Shown: in pieces, positions 1 to 9,247 of the stretch
Numbering within the stretch: the stretch's first letter is position 1
Layout of the letters: each line of letters opens with the position of its first letter
Assembly: GCA_944319885.1 (NCBI GenBank)
Contig: CALUFC010000002.1
Span: 62,001-126,000 of the forward strand
Source of the DNA: an uncultured Coriobacteriaceae bacterium
GTDB taxonomy: Bacteria; Actinomycetota; Coriobacteriia; Coriobacteriales; Coriobacteriaceae
Direction: 5' to 3'
DNA length: 64,000 nt
Notes under the pieces: model-generated
What the model was told of the DNA's origin: nothing
The model's database searches: none
The model's input: the letters and a program-made list of their open reading frames with translations, nothing else
Made by a program: the position numbers and the translations under genes

Positions 1-847
1 TGCCGCAGGTATTACCGGTGCGCAGCAGTTCCCCATCATCTGCCCCGGCAACAAGGGCATGCGCGAAGCCTGCGATGGTCGCATCTCCCGACCCCGTCGC
101 GTTGACCGCTTCGATAGGCGTGGCCACAACGCGGTAGCACACCCCCTCATGCAGCGCAATCGCTCCGGCAGATCCCATAGTCACAACTATCCAGGGGATG
201 CCCGATAGGCGCGCATCAGCTGCTATCGCCCCTCTCAGCCGTTCGATATCATCGGCAGAGAATTCGTCACCAAGCAGCGCTCCAACCTCAGAAATGTTCG
301 GCTTGATGAGCGTTGGTTTGATATCGGAAGCAAGCGCTTGGGCAAGCGGCGCTCCAGACGTATCCAAAAGCACGGGGACACCCGCGCCGACCGCAATGGA
401 GACGAGCCTGGCATAACACGAAGCATCAATGCCTCTCGGCAAACTGCCCGACATCGTGATGCAATCAACGCGCTTGATGAGCGTTGTGAAGAGGCGCACA
501 AAGCGCTCGAGCTCAGCAGGCTTAACCTCAGGGCCACTCTCCAGCAATTCCGTTTGGTTGCCTTCATGCAAGATGTTGAGACAGATGCGCGTCTCGCCTT
601 CTATGGTTACGAACTCATGGTTGATACCATCCTCATCCATGAGTTCAGCAAAATAAGCACCCATGTTGCCGCCGATGAGCCCCGTTGCCAGCACATCGTC
701 GCCAAGCTGCGAAAGGACACGTGCCACATTCAAGCCCTTTCCACCAGCGGTTTTCACAGGGGTCACGCGATTGACGTCGTCTATCGCGAGCCTGTCCAAT
801 TGGTACCTTGTGTCGACAGAGGGATTCATGGTCACTGTCAGAATCAT
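1..847 (-). CDS. lacC: Tagatose-6-phosphate kinase / 1-phosphofructokinase family (PfkB), C-terminus cut by window edge
   Basis: PfkB-family sugar-phosphate kinase, partial: the reading frame is open to base 1, so the last residues are missing. Translating the minus strand gives an N-terminus MILTVTMNPSVDTRY, then a KTAGGKGLNVARVL sugar-binding region, GNQTELLESGPE, and the anion-hole/catalytic signature ATGSGDATIAGFAHA near the end. These are the family's diagnostic motifs, and the N-terminus is typical of LacC. The gene lies 56 bp downstream of the aldose-epimerase-like gene on the same strand, so the two probably form an operon. It is a close paralogue of the complete kinase gene at 13100-14035, in the same orientation. 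Tagatose-6-P kinase is favoured over fructose-1-P kinase because of the nearby GalN-6-P isomerase (AgaS), but the substrate is an inference. Confidence 0.88.
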   Translation of the reverse strand, partial: MILTVTMNPSVDTRYQLDRLAIDDVNRVTPVKTAGGKGLNVARVLSQLGDDVLATGLIGGNMGAYFAELMDEDGINHEFVTIEGETRICLNILHEGNQTELLESGPEVKPAELERFVRLFTTLIKRVDCITMSGSLPRGIDASCYARLVSIAVGAGVPVLLDTSGAPLAQALASDIKPTLIKPNISEVGALLGDEFSADDIERLRGAIAADARLSGIPWIVVTMGSAGAIALHEGVCYRVVATPIEAVNATGSGDATIAGFAHALVAGADDGELLRTGNTCG

Positions 848-903
848 CGTATACTCCCAAGTTCCGGCACCTTCGCTCGAGAAGGCGCACCCACCCAAAG
901 CTG

Positions 904-1779
904 CTACATAACCTCGATCGTGAAACCGCGCTCCACCGTCTCGCCAGGTTGCGCGATCAAGCAGCCGCGCTTGCGCTCGAATACGTCGTCCTCATCCGAA
1001 CAGGTGGACAAACCACCCCATGGCTCGATGGCAACAAAATCGCCCGCCGGTTTACTCCAGATGATGAGGTATGGGAGGTCGGGAAACGTGATGCGAACGC
1101 CTTTGTCTTCCCCTCGCTTAACGAGCCTGACCGAGCGGCTCTGCAACCTGTCGTAGATAGTCTCTGAGTATTCAAATAGATCATGGGAGAGCTCGAGCTC
1201 AGATCCGCACTGCGGGCCTTCGGAGCGATGCTCGACATCAATCAAGCCAGTATCTACCACCGCAAACGGCACGGTCTCTGTTTCTGGCACCTCAAACTGA
1301 ACGATATAGTCCTCAAATCGCTCGCCTTCATCGAGCGGACAACGAAAACCCGGATGCCCACCGATGAAAAACGGCATGCCCTGCTTGCCTGCATTCGTAA
1401 CGGCGTACGTTACAGAAAGCACGTTCCCTTTGACCAAATAGCTTGCCGTAAGCTTAAAGGGAAACGGATAGCCCGCAAGTGTTTCCGAAGAATCCACGAG
1501 CTCTAATGTGGCGTGATCTACGCCGCACTCAACGAAACGAAAATCCTGCTTGCGAGCAAAACCGTGACGAGGCAGCTCGATATCGACACCCGCCTCAGTT
1601 ACGGCGCGGCCGTCGCGCAGTCCGCCGCAAATGGGAAAACAAATCGGCGCCTGGCCGCTCCATACGGACGGATCTCCCTGCCAAAGATATTCCCTGCCAA
1701 AAGCCTTAATAGAAGTGAACGATCCTCCCTGGGAGTCAAGAGCGACGCTCAGCGTGTCGCTACTGATGACATGTTTCAT
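904..1779 (-). CDS. Aldose 1-epimerase family protein (LacX-like)
   Basis: 291-residue protein of the galactose-mutarotase-like beta-sandwich family. It is expected to act in the cytoplasm on hexoses or hexose phosphates. Visible family features are an early LDSQGGSFTSI strand region, a QAPICFPICGG segment, PRHGFARKQDF with the conserved histidine, and FIGGHPGFRCPL with the second conserved histidine. The arrangement and length match the LacX-type subfamily better than secreted GalM. The start at 1779 is an ATG preceded by a purine-rich stretch. It sits directly upstream of the LacC-like kinase, as LacX sits with tagatose genes in other Gram-positives. The exact sugar cannot be read from the sequence. 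Confidence 0.85.
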   Translation of the reverse strand: MKHVISSDTLSVALDSQGGSFTSIKAFGREYLWQGDPSVWSGQAPICFPICGGLRDGRAVTEAGVDIELPRHGFARKQDFRFVECGVDHATLELVDSSETLAGYPFPFKLTASYLVKGNVLSVTYAVTNAGKQGMPFFIGGHPGFRCPLDEGERFEDYIVQFEVPETETVPFAVVDTGLIDVEHRSEGPQCGSELELSHDLFEYSETIYDRLQSRSVRLVKRGEDKGVRITFPDLPYLIIWSKPAGDFVAIEPWGGLSTCSDEDDVFERKRGCLIAQPGETVERGFTIEVM

Positions 1780-1986
1780 ATCTCAACCGCCCTTCCTGCG
1801 CCGCAATAGCGCATGCATCACCTGCGGACATGACATCGGGAGAAGCGTCGTCATGCCCGTCCATGTGGCAAGAAGGTAACTCTCACATTGCAGCGAGCAA
1901 CAGACCAATCGCCGCGCAGCGGCGGGCGGTAGTTGACAAGTTTTATGATTGCGACCCTCGTGATGCGCCACGCTTTGTAAGCAAAT

Positions 1987-2045
1987 AGTGCCTCGCGAAC
2001 CATTAAGGGGCCGAATTTTGCCCTCTTAATGGTTCGCGAGGCACT
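1987..2045. repeat. Perfect 21-bp inverted repeat (long hairpin) between divergent genes
   Basis: Bases 1987-2007 and 2025-2045 are exact reverse complements, 21 of 21. The 17-nt centre can extend the stem by a G-T and two G-C pairs. The hairpin lies between the epimerase gene (leftward) and the TIR gene (rightward). There is no T-tract on either side, so a simple terminator is unlikely. It may be a palindromic repeat element or a transcript-folding element in the epimerase leader. Confidence 0.8.
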
Positions 2046-2116
2046 TTCACCTTACAAAAGCGCCGCACACCGCGTTTCCGTCTGTGGACGAACGCTCCGC
2101 GCACGCGCACCCTCAG

Positions 2117-2142
2117 CCTATCGCCCGTATAATGGCGATAGG
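2117..2142 (+). promoter_or_regulatory. -10 box enclosed by a 9-bp inverted repeat (promoter/operator of the TIR gene)
   Basis: A perfect TATAAT lies at 2128-2133, about 90 bp before the TIR start codon. It is enclosed by CCTATCGCC (2117-2125) and its exact reverse complement GGCGATAGG (2134-2142). No good -35 is visible. A palindrome centred on the -10 element is the expected layout of a repressor operator that blocks RNA polymerase. The factor is unknown. Confidence 0.55.
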
Positions 2143-2221
2143 GAGCACGGGCAAGTCGCTCACGAGGGCAAGCACGCGCTTTCACCCACACCTTCACGAT
2201 CGACCCCGTACAAGAGGCCCC

Positions 2222-5200
2222 ATGGAATGCCCGAAGTGCCATAGCCCCCTTATCGCCGACGCCGCCTTCTGCCCACGCTGCGGGGCACCTATCGATGGCG
2301 CACCGGACTATGACGAGTATGCCTACGAGGCATTTATCTCGTACAAGCACCACAAGCGCGATGGCGCGCTCGCCAAGCGCATCCAGCGGGCCATCGAGGG
2401 TCGTCGCCTGCCGCGTGACATTGGCGGGAATCGCGCCGGAGATCGCTTGGGCAAGTGCTTCCGCGACGAGGACGAACTCCATTCGAGCGATTCGTTGCCG
2501 GCGCTCATCGAGGACGCCCTCAAGCATGCCCGCTACCTTATCGTGATCTGCAGCCCCGAAATGCGCGTAAGCGCTTGGGTGGCGCGCGAGGTGGAGCTGT
2601 TTGCCTCGTACCACGGCCGTGACAAGATCTTGCCGGTACTGGCCGAGGGCGAGCCCGCCGACTCGTTTCCGCCGCTGCTCATGACACGGTTGGAGTCTGA
2701 AGGCGACGCCTATGTCGAGCGCCCCGCCGAGCCACTTGCCGCCGATATGCGCGACAGCTCATATAAGCATTTCTCTGCCGAGGTGCTGCGCCTCGTGGCA
2801 CCCATCGCCGGTTGCGGATACGACGACTTGCGCCAGCGCGAGCGCACGAGGCGCCTCACGCGCATCGCCGTCGGAGCGGCAGCGGCAGCCGTGGTCGCGG
2901 CCGGCTTCGGCGCCTTTGCGCTTTTCCAGCAAACGCAGATTCAGGCGAACCTCAATGCGGCGCTCAAAAACGAAAGCGAGTACCTTGCCGAAGAGGCGAC
3001 GACCATCCTCGAGCAGGGTGACCGCCTGCAGGCGGTGCAGGTGGCGCTCCATGCGCTCGGTGACGGCGAAGGCGTCAACCGACCCTACACGCCATCTGCC
3101 CGCCTCGCGCTTGAAGAGGCCTGCCAGGTCTATCCCGGCAACTACTGGCGTCCGGTATATGCGAACTACGAAAAGTCAGCCTTTCGCGATGACAACATCA
3201 CCGTGAGCGACAGCGGTTCGTACTACGCGGTCGGGTTTTGGGACGATGCCACTCGTGTATACGATGTGACAACAGGCCTCGCCACGTGTGAGATCGAGGG
3301 CTCCAGCAAAGAAACTCGCATCTGTGCGCCCGCATTTGCCGGCGAAACGCTCCTCGCCGCCTACACCGACGGCGGCGTCGAAGGCTACGACCCAACAACA
3401 GGCGAGCGCTTGTTTCGTGTCGAGATGAGCCTTGATAGAGAAAACTACGTCTACCCTCAACTTATCACCCCTTCGCCGGATGGCAGCATGGTCATGGTCA
3501 CCAGCTTTAGCAGCTCTTCTCCAGCAACTATTCAGATAGCGCTCATTGACGTTGCAGCCGGCTCTTTGCAAGCGACCTGGAATCTGCCTTGCGAAGCTGC
3601 GCTCGGAGATTACGAATACTCATCGATTGACCCCTTTTCAGCTTCATTCTCTGAGGACGGCAACACATTTGTCCAATCGCTCGGCACGCAGGTTGCCATG
3701 TTTGATCGTTCGCAGAACGCATGGACCACGCATCCCGTCGATTCCGGCGTAATCTCCGATATACGCATCGAAGATGCCTTATACCTTGCAACTTTTGAGG
3801 AGCACGATGCAGGCAGCCGTTTTCACATCGAGCGCTACGATCTCGAAACGCTTTCATGCAGCTGGAGCCATGATCTCGATGCCATCACTACGTCGAGCTA
3901 CGAAGATGTCGCCCTTCCCATCTTGGCGCACACCGTCGAACACGAGGAAAGTCGTCTCCTTCCCATAGCGTACAACGACCGCATATCATATCTTTCCTGC
4001 CAAGACGGCAGCGTGGCGCTTGACATCCCAACCGGTGGCCAAGTAGAAACCTTTACCCATGCCACTGAAGGGGTCTCTCTGTGCTATGTGAGCAGCGGAC
4101 GTATCAGCACGCTCTATAGCCCCTTTGATCTGGGCGATATCGCGTCTCTCGGCGTGACCAACTTGAGTAGGCCCACGTCGGGCCCTTCATCGTATGGAGA
4201 AGAGGATGCTACGGGTGCGGCGGGCATCAAGCTGTTCAGCTCTGGAGACGAGACCTATTGCCTGCTCGCCAACGAGAGCGAACGGAGAATCCTCGTCTAC
4301 CGGTACGACCGCGACCAGGAAAAGCTGCCCGAGCGCACAAAACTCGACGAGGACATCCATGCAGCCTGCGACGATGAAACGATGCTCCGCAGCGCATCCG
4401 GCGCATATCGCGCGGTGCTCGATTACGACACCGACACGATTACCTGCTTCGACGGCAATACGTTCGAAGTCACCGCCACCACATCGCTTGCCGACCTTTG
4501 CGCGCTTGCCAACGCCGACGACAAAACAATCGTTGCCGAATGCGCGTTTAGCTCCGAACGCGAAGAGTTGCTCTATGTAGTGCTCAATAGCAATCTCCTC
4601 GTTGCCCTCGACGCAGCAACGGGCAAGGTTGTGGGCGGGCCCGTAGAGAGCACCTTGCTGCACCTAGAAAATTTTGCCGAGCAGGACGGCGAGCTTGTCT
4701 ATATAGATCGAACATTTGATGTTGATTCGCTCAAGGATATCTTCCAACTTGTCCACCTCGATGCAACCTCACTCGAAGAGCACTCGCGCAGCACCATCCA
4801 ATTCGATAAAACCATGAACATCTTTACCATCGACGAACTCGAAACCGTGGACACCCGCGCCGTCATCCGGTGGAATGGCAACAACACGAACCGCGTTATG
4901 GTCATCGACATGCAATCGGGAACTCCTGTCGATGCCGGGATATCTAGAAACCTCGACAATAGCCACAGGGAGCAAACCTTCTTGGCAGATGAGGCACATG
5001 AGCGCCTCATGTTTGTCATTGACGATGTAATCACCCTCTACGACAGCAATCTCGATGAACTGTGGTCATATCGCATTGACGGGGCGTCATGGAGCTATGC
5101 CAACTTCATCCCCGGCGACGATGTAATCGCGCAGTCCGATACGGGCGAGTTGATATGGCTCGATGGAGACACCGGTGCCGTCATCGCCAGAACAACGACG

Positions 5201-5500
5201 CTTCCAGACAGCATTACCATCAACCACATATGGGCAAGCGATGATGGAGAGCATCTCTATGCTGAAGGCTTTTCATTCGCGCTTTCAATTAACCTCGATC
5301 CTCATGCGTTCGACATCGAATCGTACATTCCGTGCTGCAAAGCGCAATCGAAAGACGGGCAATCGGTGCTCATATGTGACAGCTTCAATGCCTACACCCT
5401 CCCCACTTACACCACCGACGAGCTCATCGACTATGCGCAGCGCCTCATCGAGGGGCACGAGCTCACCCACGAGGAACAGCGGCGCTACCACATCGAGTAG
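2222..5500 (+). CDS. Zinc ribbon - TIR - transmembrane - beta-propeller protein
   Basis: 1092-residue protein. An N-terminal zinc ribbon has Cys 3, 6, 17 and 20. A TIR domain of the bacterial DUF1863-like kind spans about 36-160, with FISYKHH at the first strand, FRDEDEL around 80-86, and SAWVAREVEL. In that segment Glu123 aligns with the catalytic glutamate of NAD-cleaving TIR domains such as SARM1. A basic stretch (RQRERTRRLTR) precedes one membrane helix at about 215-237, then a coiled linker, and then some 800 residues of repeated short strands that read like WD40/PQQ-type propeller blades. The positive-inside rule puts TIR in the cytoplasm and the propeller outside. The ATG at 2222 was chosen over the longer frame from 2084 because of its AAGAGG ribosome site and the natural Cys-rich N-terminus. 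It converges on the zinc-ribbon kinase gene. Function is unknown; signalling or defence is inferred. Confidence 0.85.
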   Translation: MECPKCHSPLIADAAFCPRCGAPIDGAPDYDEYAYEAFISYKHHKRDGALAKRIQRAIEGRRLPRDIGGNRAGDRLGKCFRDEDELHSSDSLPALIEDALKHARYLIVICSPEMRVSAWVAREVELFASYHGRDKILPVLAEGEPADSFPPLLMTRLESEGDAYVERPAEPLAADMRDSSYKHFSAEVLRLVAPIAGCGYDDLRQRERTRRLTRIAVGAAAAAVVAAGFGAFALFQQTQIQANLNAALKNESEYLAEEATTILEQGDRLQAVQVALHALGDGEGVNRPYTPSARLALEEACQVYPGNYWRPVYANYEKSAFRDDNITVSDSGSYYAVGFWDDATRVYDVTTGLATCEIEGSSKETRICAPAFAGETLLAAYTDGGVEGYDPTTGERLFRVEMSLDRENYVYPQLITPSPDGSMVMVTSFSSSSPATIQIALIDVAAGSLQATWNLPCEAALGDYEYSSIDPFSASFSEDGNTFVQSLGTQVAMFDRSQNAWTTHPVDSGVISDIRIEDALYLATFEEHDAGSRFHIERYDLETLSCSWSHDLDAITTSSYEDVALPILAHTVEHEESRLLPIAYNDRISYLSCQDGSVALDIPTGGQVETFTHATEGVSLCYVSSGRISTLYSPFDLGDIASLGVTNLSRPTSGPSSYGEEDATGAAGIKLFSSGDETYCLLANESERRILVYRYDRDQEKLPERTKLDEDIHAACDDETMLRSASGAYRAVLDYDTDTITCFDGNTFEVTATTSLADLCALANADDKTIVAECAFSSEREELLYVVLNSNLLVALDAATGKVVGGPVESTLLHLENFAEQDGELVYIDRTFDVDSLKDIFQLVHLDATSLEEHSRSTIQFDKTMNIFTIDELETVDTRAVIRWNGNNTNRVMVIDMQSGTPVDAGISRNLDNSHREQTFLADEAHERLMFVIDDVITLYDSNLDELWSYRIDGASWSYANFIPGDDVIAQSDTGELIWLDGDTGAVIARTTTLPDSITINHIWASDDGEHLYAEGFSFALSINLDPHAFDIESYIPCCKAQSKDGQSVLICDSFNAYTLPTYTTDELIDYAQRLIEGHELTHEEQRRYHIE

Positions 5501-5533
5501 CATGCCGCCACGCGCCGGCAGGCACGACTGCCA

Positions 5534-6913
5534 TCAACTCAGTAACCCGTAGAGCACCACACCGCCCACTACAAGCGGGACGGCAACATCGCCCACTGCA
5601 TCAGCAAGCCCTCCGACGGCAGATGCGGCAGCGTCGGCTAAGCCTGGCACGAAGATCATTGCGATCACAACAGCAGCGACCGCAGGCCAGAAGAGCTTAT
5701 CGGCCGTGTCGACCCACGAGGCGGTCTTGGGCGCGGCAGTCTTGGGTGCAGGCGTTGTGTTTGAGGTACACCCGGTGCCGGCAGCGCGCTTCGTCTGCCC
5801 AGCTGTGGACACCGCGCCAGACGCCGGTGCCGGCTTTTGCGCCGCCGCAGCGCATGTCTTCGCAGCGCTCGCGCGCTTGGCCTTTGCACGTGCCCCGGCC
5901 GCGCAATACGGGCAGCTCGACACGCTCGCGCTGTACCAGTGATGGCCATCGGCAGCACATTGTGTAAGCTCCCGCCGATACCGTTCGAGCGCACGGCACC
6001 ACGCGGAGGCGGTGGGGCGGGCACCGGGGTCGGCGGCGGACCTCACAAACGCACGCTGGAACAAATCGGTGACATATGCCGGAAATGCCGAGATATCCGG
6101 TGCGAAACTCGGCACCTTTACGCGCGGCACATGGGCGAAGAACGGTGTTGCCCCCTGCTCGATGCGCTTATCGACCGGCAGCGGCGCCGGATACGAGCCG
6201 TTTTTGTCCGGCAGCGTCACGCAGTGATACGGATGAACGCCGTTCATGAGCATGCGGAAGATATGCAAAGCCAGCGCAAAGCGATCCGTCGCCTTGGTAA
6301 AGGTCTCGCCGGGCGCATCTTTGTAGGTGGTTCCGCGCACCGCTCGCAGCAACTCGGGTGCGTTGTACCCGGGCATGCACACCTCGCAGCGATACTCTTG
6401 GTGCTCGATGTTCACATGAAATGAGTCCACATCCACCATACCGGGCCTGCAGCCGTTCTCGAGCACGAGAACGTTACGGGTGTTGAAATCCCCGATAACC
6501 TGGCCCATCCCATGCAGCGCATCGACCATGCGGCAGAGCTCAATGAGGTAGTCGATCTTCTCGAGCTGCGACATGTCGATATCCGCGGGCGCCGGATACG
6601 CACAGACGTCCTCGAGCTTGCGATGCGAGGGCATGCAGCGCATCCCGAATCCTACGAAATGCTGGGCGTCGGGATCGGCATACAGTGCGCCCATGGGCCA
6701 TGCGATATGCTCGAGCGCCCGGATTCCCGCAACTTGCGGATACACCGACACCATCGCCTCGATCTTCCACCGATGCCGCTCAGGGTCGGCGAGGTAGATC
6801 TTCGCCACCAACCGCGACCGACCATTCATCTGGTAGATGGCCCCTTCTCCACCCTGCGCCAACGGCTTGCTTGCAAGCTCAACCCGCTCACCATGCTCGG
6901 TGTAGACAATCAT
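5534..6913 (-). CDS. Protein kinase-like protein with zinc ribbon and C-terminal membrane segments (TerY-P-type kinase)
   Basis: 459 residues. The glycine loop is GGEGAIY (21-27), the ATP lysine is in VAKIY (Lys38), the catalytic loop is GDFNTRNVLV (Asp142, Asn147), and a DVD (161-163) stands where DFG is usual. So the fold is that of a Ser/Thr kinase with changed HRD and DFG motifs but the key residues kept. A zinc-ribbon-like CAADGHHW...CPYC follows around 345-370, then an Ala/Lys-rich linker and hydrophobic segments at the C-terminus. The start is at 6913, not the long upstream frame, because GGAG directly precedes it. It is 22 bp downstream of the PP2C gene. VWA-PP2C-kinase with a zinc ribbon corresponds to the TerY-P triad described for Ter-type stress systems by Anantharaman, Iyer and Aravind (2012). 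Confidence 0.82.
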   Translation of the reverse strand: MIVYTEHGERVELASKPLAQGGEGAIYQMNGRSRLVAKIYLADPERHRWKIEAMVSVYPQVAGIRALEHIAWPMGALYADPDAQHFVGFGMRCMPSHRKLEDVCAYPAPADIDMSQLEKIDYLIELCRMVDALHGMGQVIGDFNTRNVLVLENGCRPGMVDVDSFHVNIEHQEYRCEVCMPGYNAPELLRAVRGTTYKDAPGETFTKATDRFALALHIFRMLMNGVHPYHCVTLPDKNGSYPAPLPVDKRIEQGATPFFAHVPRVKVPSFAPDISAFPAYVTDLFQRAFVRSAADPGARPTASAWCRALERYRRELTQCAADGHHWYSASVSSCPYCAAGARAKAKRASAAKTCAAAAQKPAPASGAVSTAGQTKRAAGTGCTSNTTPAPKTAAPKTASWVDTADKLFWPAVAAVVIAMIFVPGLADAAASAVGGLADAVGDVAVPLVVGGVVLYGLLS

Positions 6914-6935
6914 CTCCAGCCCCCTTGTTCCCCCA

Positions 6936-8114
6936 TTACCCGTCACGACCGCGTCTCCAGCTGTTGTGCAGGCTCCGTGCCATTTCCCTGCAGCCATCGC
7001 CCGCAGCACGGCCCGCCTGCGCAGCCGCCTGCACGGCGCGCTTCCACGCCGGCATCGCCTCGCGCACGGCATCGCCCATGGCATCCGCCACGGCGTCTGC
7101 TGTTTCGGCAAGGTCGTCAAGCGCTGTCGATGATGTTGTCGCCCGAGCAGACGTGGTGGCTGCGTCGACGGCTGTCGATGGCGGGCCCGGCGCATCCGCC
7201 GCACCCTCCGCCTGTTCGCCCTCCACATCCGCCTCGGCCTCCCGCTCCGCACGCTCAGCATCTTCCGCTGCATATGCCGCCATCACCGCCTCATGGCGCT
7301 TGCGCCGGATCTCGTCCCAATCGGGCGCCGCATAGTACGCGTCGGGCTGACGGGCGGGAAATTCTGCATCGTCGCAGATCACCACGAGCGTCTTGTCGTC
7401 ATCGATAAGCCCGCGCGGATAGCGTGCCAAAAATGCCTCAGCTTGCTGTTGCAGCTCGTCCACATGCTCTGCATCACCCTCTTGCGGATGCAAAAAGAGA
7501 TGACACTTCTCGCGGTCAAGAGAAATCCCAGCAAAGCGCTCCACCACAGGCGGCGCAAGCATCCCCTCGAGCACGCCGTCGGTGGCTAGCAAGCAGGTCG
7601 CCACGCCCTCCAGATGTCCAAACTCCCAATGGTCGTCGAAGCACAAAGGGAATACGCGCCCCTGCTCGTCGCGCTGCATCGTGGTGACCGGCACATACGT
7701 GCCATCATTCAAACACGCCACCAAGCCGGAATCGCCCGACTGGCCCCAGAACAGCGCGTCACCGTTGAAGATAGCCGCACAGAGCGTCGAGTCAAACTCC
7801 GTCACCGACTCCCCCGTCTCTGCCGCCCGCGCTGCCACTGCGTCGTAGCAGGCATAATATGCCTCGCGCATCATGGCCTCGAGCGCTTGCTCTCCCTCAC
7901 AGGCAGCGAGATGCGCGCGGCACCACGAGACGAACGTTTCGGCTGCCACCCGACTTCCCACCTGCGAGTAACGCTCCGATCCCAAGCCGTCGGCAACGGC
8001 GGCAATGACGATACTGCCCGCGTCATCGCACCAGACAGCGCATGAATCCTGGCAAGGGATATCGCGCAAGACGTGCCCGGGACCTGCGATGTTCACCTGA
8101 TATGAATAGAGCAT
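6936..8114 (-). CDS. PP2C-type protein phosphatase with acidic/Ala-rich tail
   Basis: 392 residues if started at the ATG at 8114, which has GGAG 6-7 nt upstream; a longer frame begins at 8144. Metal-dependent PP2C motifs are in order: IPCQDSCAV (Asp23), VADGLGSE (Asp42), WGQSGDSGL in the middle, CLLATDGVLEGML with the metal-binding DG, and a final DDKTLVVIC. The catalytic core therefore looks intact. After about residue 270 comes a charged, low-complexity region and a predicted helical tail of unknown role. The gene lies between the VWA gene (58 bp upstream) and the kinase gene (22 bp downstream), and it presumably reverses that kinase's phosphorylations. Confidence 0.87.
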   Translation of the reverse strand: MLYSYQVNIAGPGHVLRDIPCQDSCAVWCDDAGSIVIAAVADGLGSERYSQVGSRVAAETFVSWCRAHLAACEGEQALEAMMREAYYACYDAVAARAAETGESVTEFDSTLCAAIFNGDALFWGQSGDSGLVACLNDGTYVPVTTMQRDEQGRVFPLCFDDHWEFGHLEGVATCLLATDGVLEGMLAPPVVERFAGISLDREKCHLFLHPQEGDAEHVDELQQQAEAFLARYPRGLIDDDKTLVVICDDAEFPARQPDAYYAAPDWDEIRRKRHEAVMAAYAAEDAERAEREAEADVEGEQAEGAADAPGPPSTAVDAATTSARATTSSTALDDLAETADAVADAMGDAVREAMPAWKRAVQAAAQAGRAAGDGCREMARSLHNSWRRGRDG

Positions 8115-8172
8115 CGCTCGCTCCTTCCCCACCGCATCGACCACATCGACCGGTGATGCACCTCACACTCCC

Positions 8173-8901
8173 CTAGTTATTGAGCCAGCCATCGAGCGAT
8201 GTCACAGCAACCGAGCTATCGGCCGTGCCAATCGTGGTGGGCACGTGCAACGTCGCCCCCGGCGCGCTCGTGCTCGCTGCCTTCACGCTGTTCGCCGCAA
8301 AATCAAAGAACTCATGGAAGTCGTAGTCGCCGTCTTTCATCTCGAAGCAGAACTTGCCGTTCGCCTGGTTGAGCTGGGCCGCCGTTGCCTTGTCGTAGTC
8401 GCCAACGCCCAGGAAGAAGAGCTTCATCTTGCCCTCTCCGATACGCTCGTTCACCAACTGGGCCGCCTCATCCACGTTGCCGCGCACCGTGTCCGCACCA
8501 TCGGTCATGACGATGAGGTAGGGTTTCTTCTCAGCCATCATCTCGTTTTCGTGGTAGTAGCGGGTGCGCTCGCGAATCTTCTCGATACCCGTGATGACCG
8601 CGCCGTTGAGATCGGTCAGGCAGCCGCAGCGCAGCTCGGAGGGGCGCATGTCCTTGATGGGACGCCAGTCCTGCACGATGTGCACCTCATCATCAAAAGA
8701 GATCACGCATACGTCGACATTCTCCTCTGCCTCCTTGTCCTCGCAGATGATGTCCCTGAACCGGTTGAGGTTCTCGTTGATGATGTGGATGAACGGCTGG
8801 ACCGAACCCGAGGTGTCAATCGCAAGCACCACCGACATATGCTGGTCGGACGTGTAGTTGGGGATCTCGGTGGCAAAACGATCCTGCTTGAACAACGACA
8901 T
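8173..8901 (-). CDS. TerY-like VWA domain protein
   Basis: 242-residue single-domain von Willebrand A protein. The metal-ion-dependent adhesion site is seen as DTSGS (29-33), the threonine in CLTDLNGAV, and the aspartate in VMTDGADT. The segment from LAIDTSGSVQPF to the LN-rich helix resembles TerY of tellurite-resistance clusters. There is no signal peptide, so it is cytoplasmic. ATG at 8901 was chosen because AAGGG lies about 8 nt upstream; the longer frame to 9105 would swallow the ribosome site. It is the first gene of a three-gene leftward unit, VWA-PP2C-kinase. In TerY-P systems the VWA protein is thought to act as a scaffold regulated by phosphorylation; here that is inferred from order only. 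Confidence 0.87.
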   Translation of the reverse strand: MSLFKQDRFATEIPNYTSDQHMSVVLAIDTSGSVQPFIHIINENLNRFRDIICEDKEAEENVDVCVISFDDEVHIVQDWRPIKDMRPSELRCGCLTDLNGAVITGIEKIRERTRYYHENEMMAEKKPYLIVMTDGADTVRGNVDEAAQLVNERIGEGKMKLFFLGVGDYDKATAAQLNQANGKFCFEMKDGDYDFHEFFDFAANSVKAASTSAPGATLHVPTTIGTADSSVAVTSLDGWLNN

Positions 8902-9213
8902 GATGCATCCCTTCTCTCTCGAGCCGATCGCCCTGTGCGATCCGTCGCGCTCGCGGGCCGCGCCGTCTGGCGCCTCCCGTTGGCTGAGATTGTGGGACAT
9001 GGCCGAAAAAGGGCTTGCGCAAGGATGCATGAGGACGCTTGCCCGTGTCTCTACCGCCCATGCCGTGCGCTGTGTATGGCTGTCATGCCGCGATATGCAT
9101 TTCATTCATCATTTCCGCAGGTATTTATGAAAAATATGCGCATAATGTTGAGCGGTGCCCTAGCACAACCAGTCTCGTGGTCAAATCGATGGGGTTATGG
9201 ACATCTGCATGCA

Positions 9214-9247
9214 TGCGCTGCGTGATTCATATGGATCACGCAGCGCA
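9214..9247. repeat. 13-bp perfect inverted repeat with 8-nt loop
   Basis: Bases 9214-9226 pair exactly with 9235-9247; the core is GCGCTGCGTGAT and its complement around an 8-nt loop. No T-run follows on either strand. It is a candidate operator or transcript hairpin ahead of the VWA gene. Confidence 0.6.
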
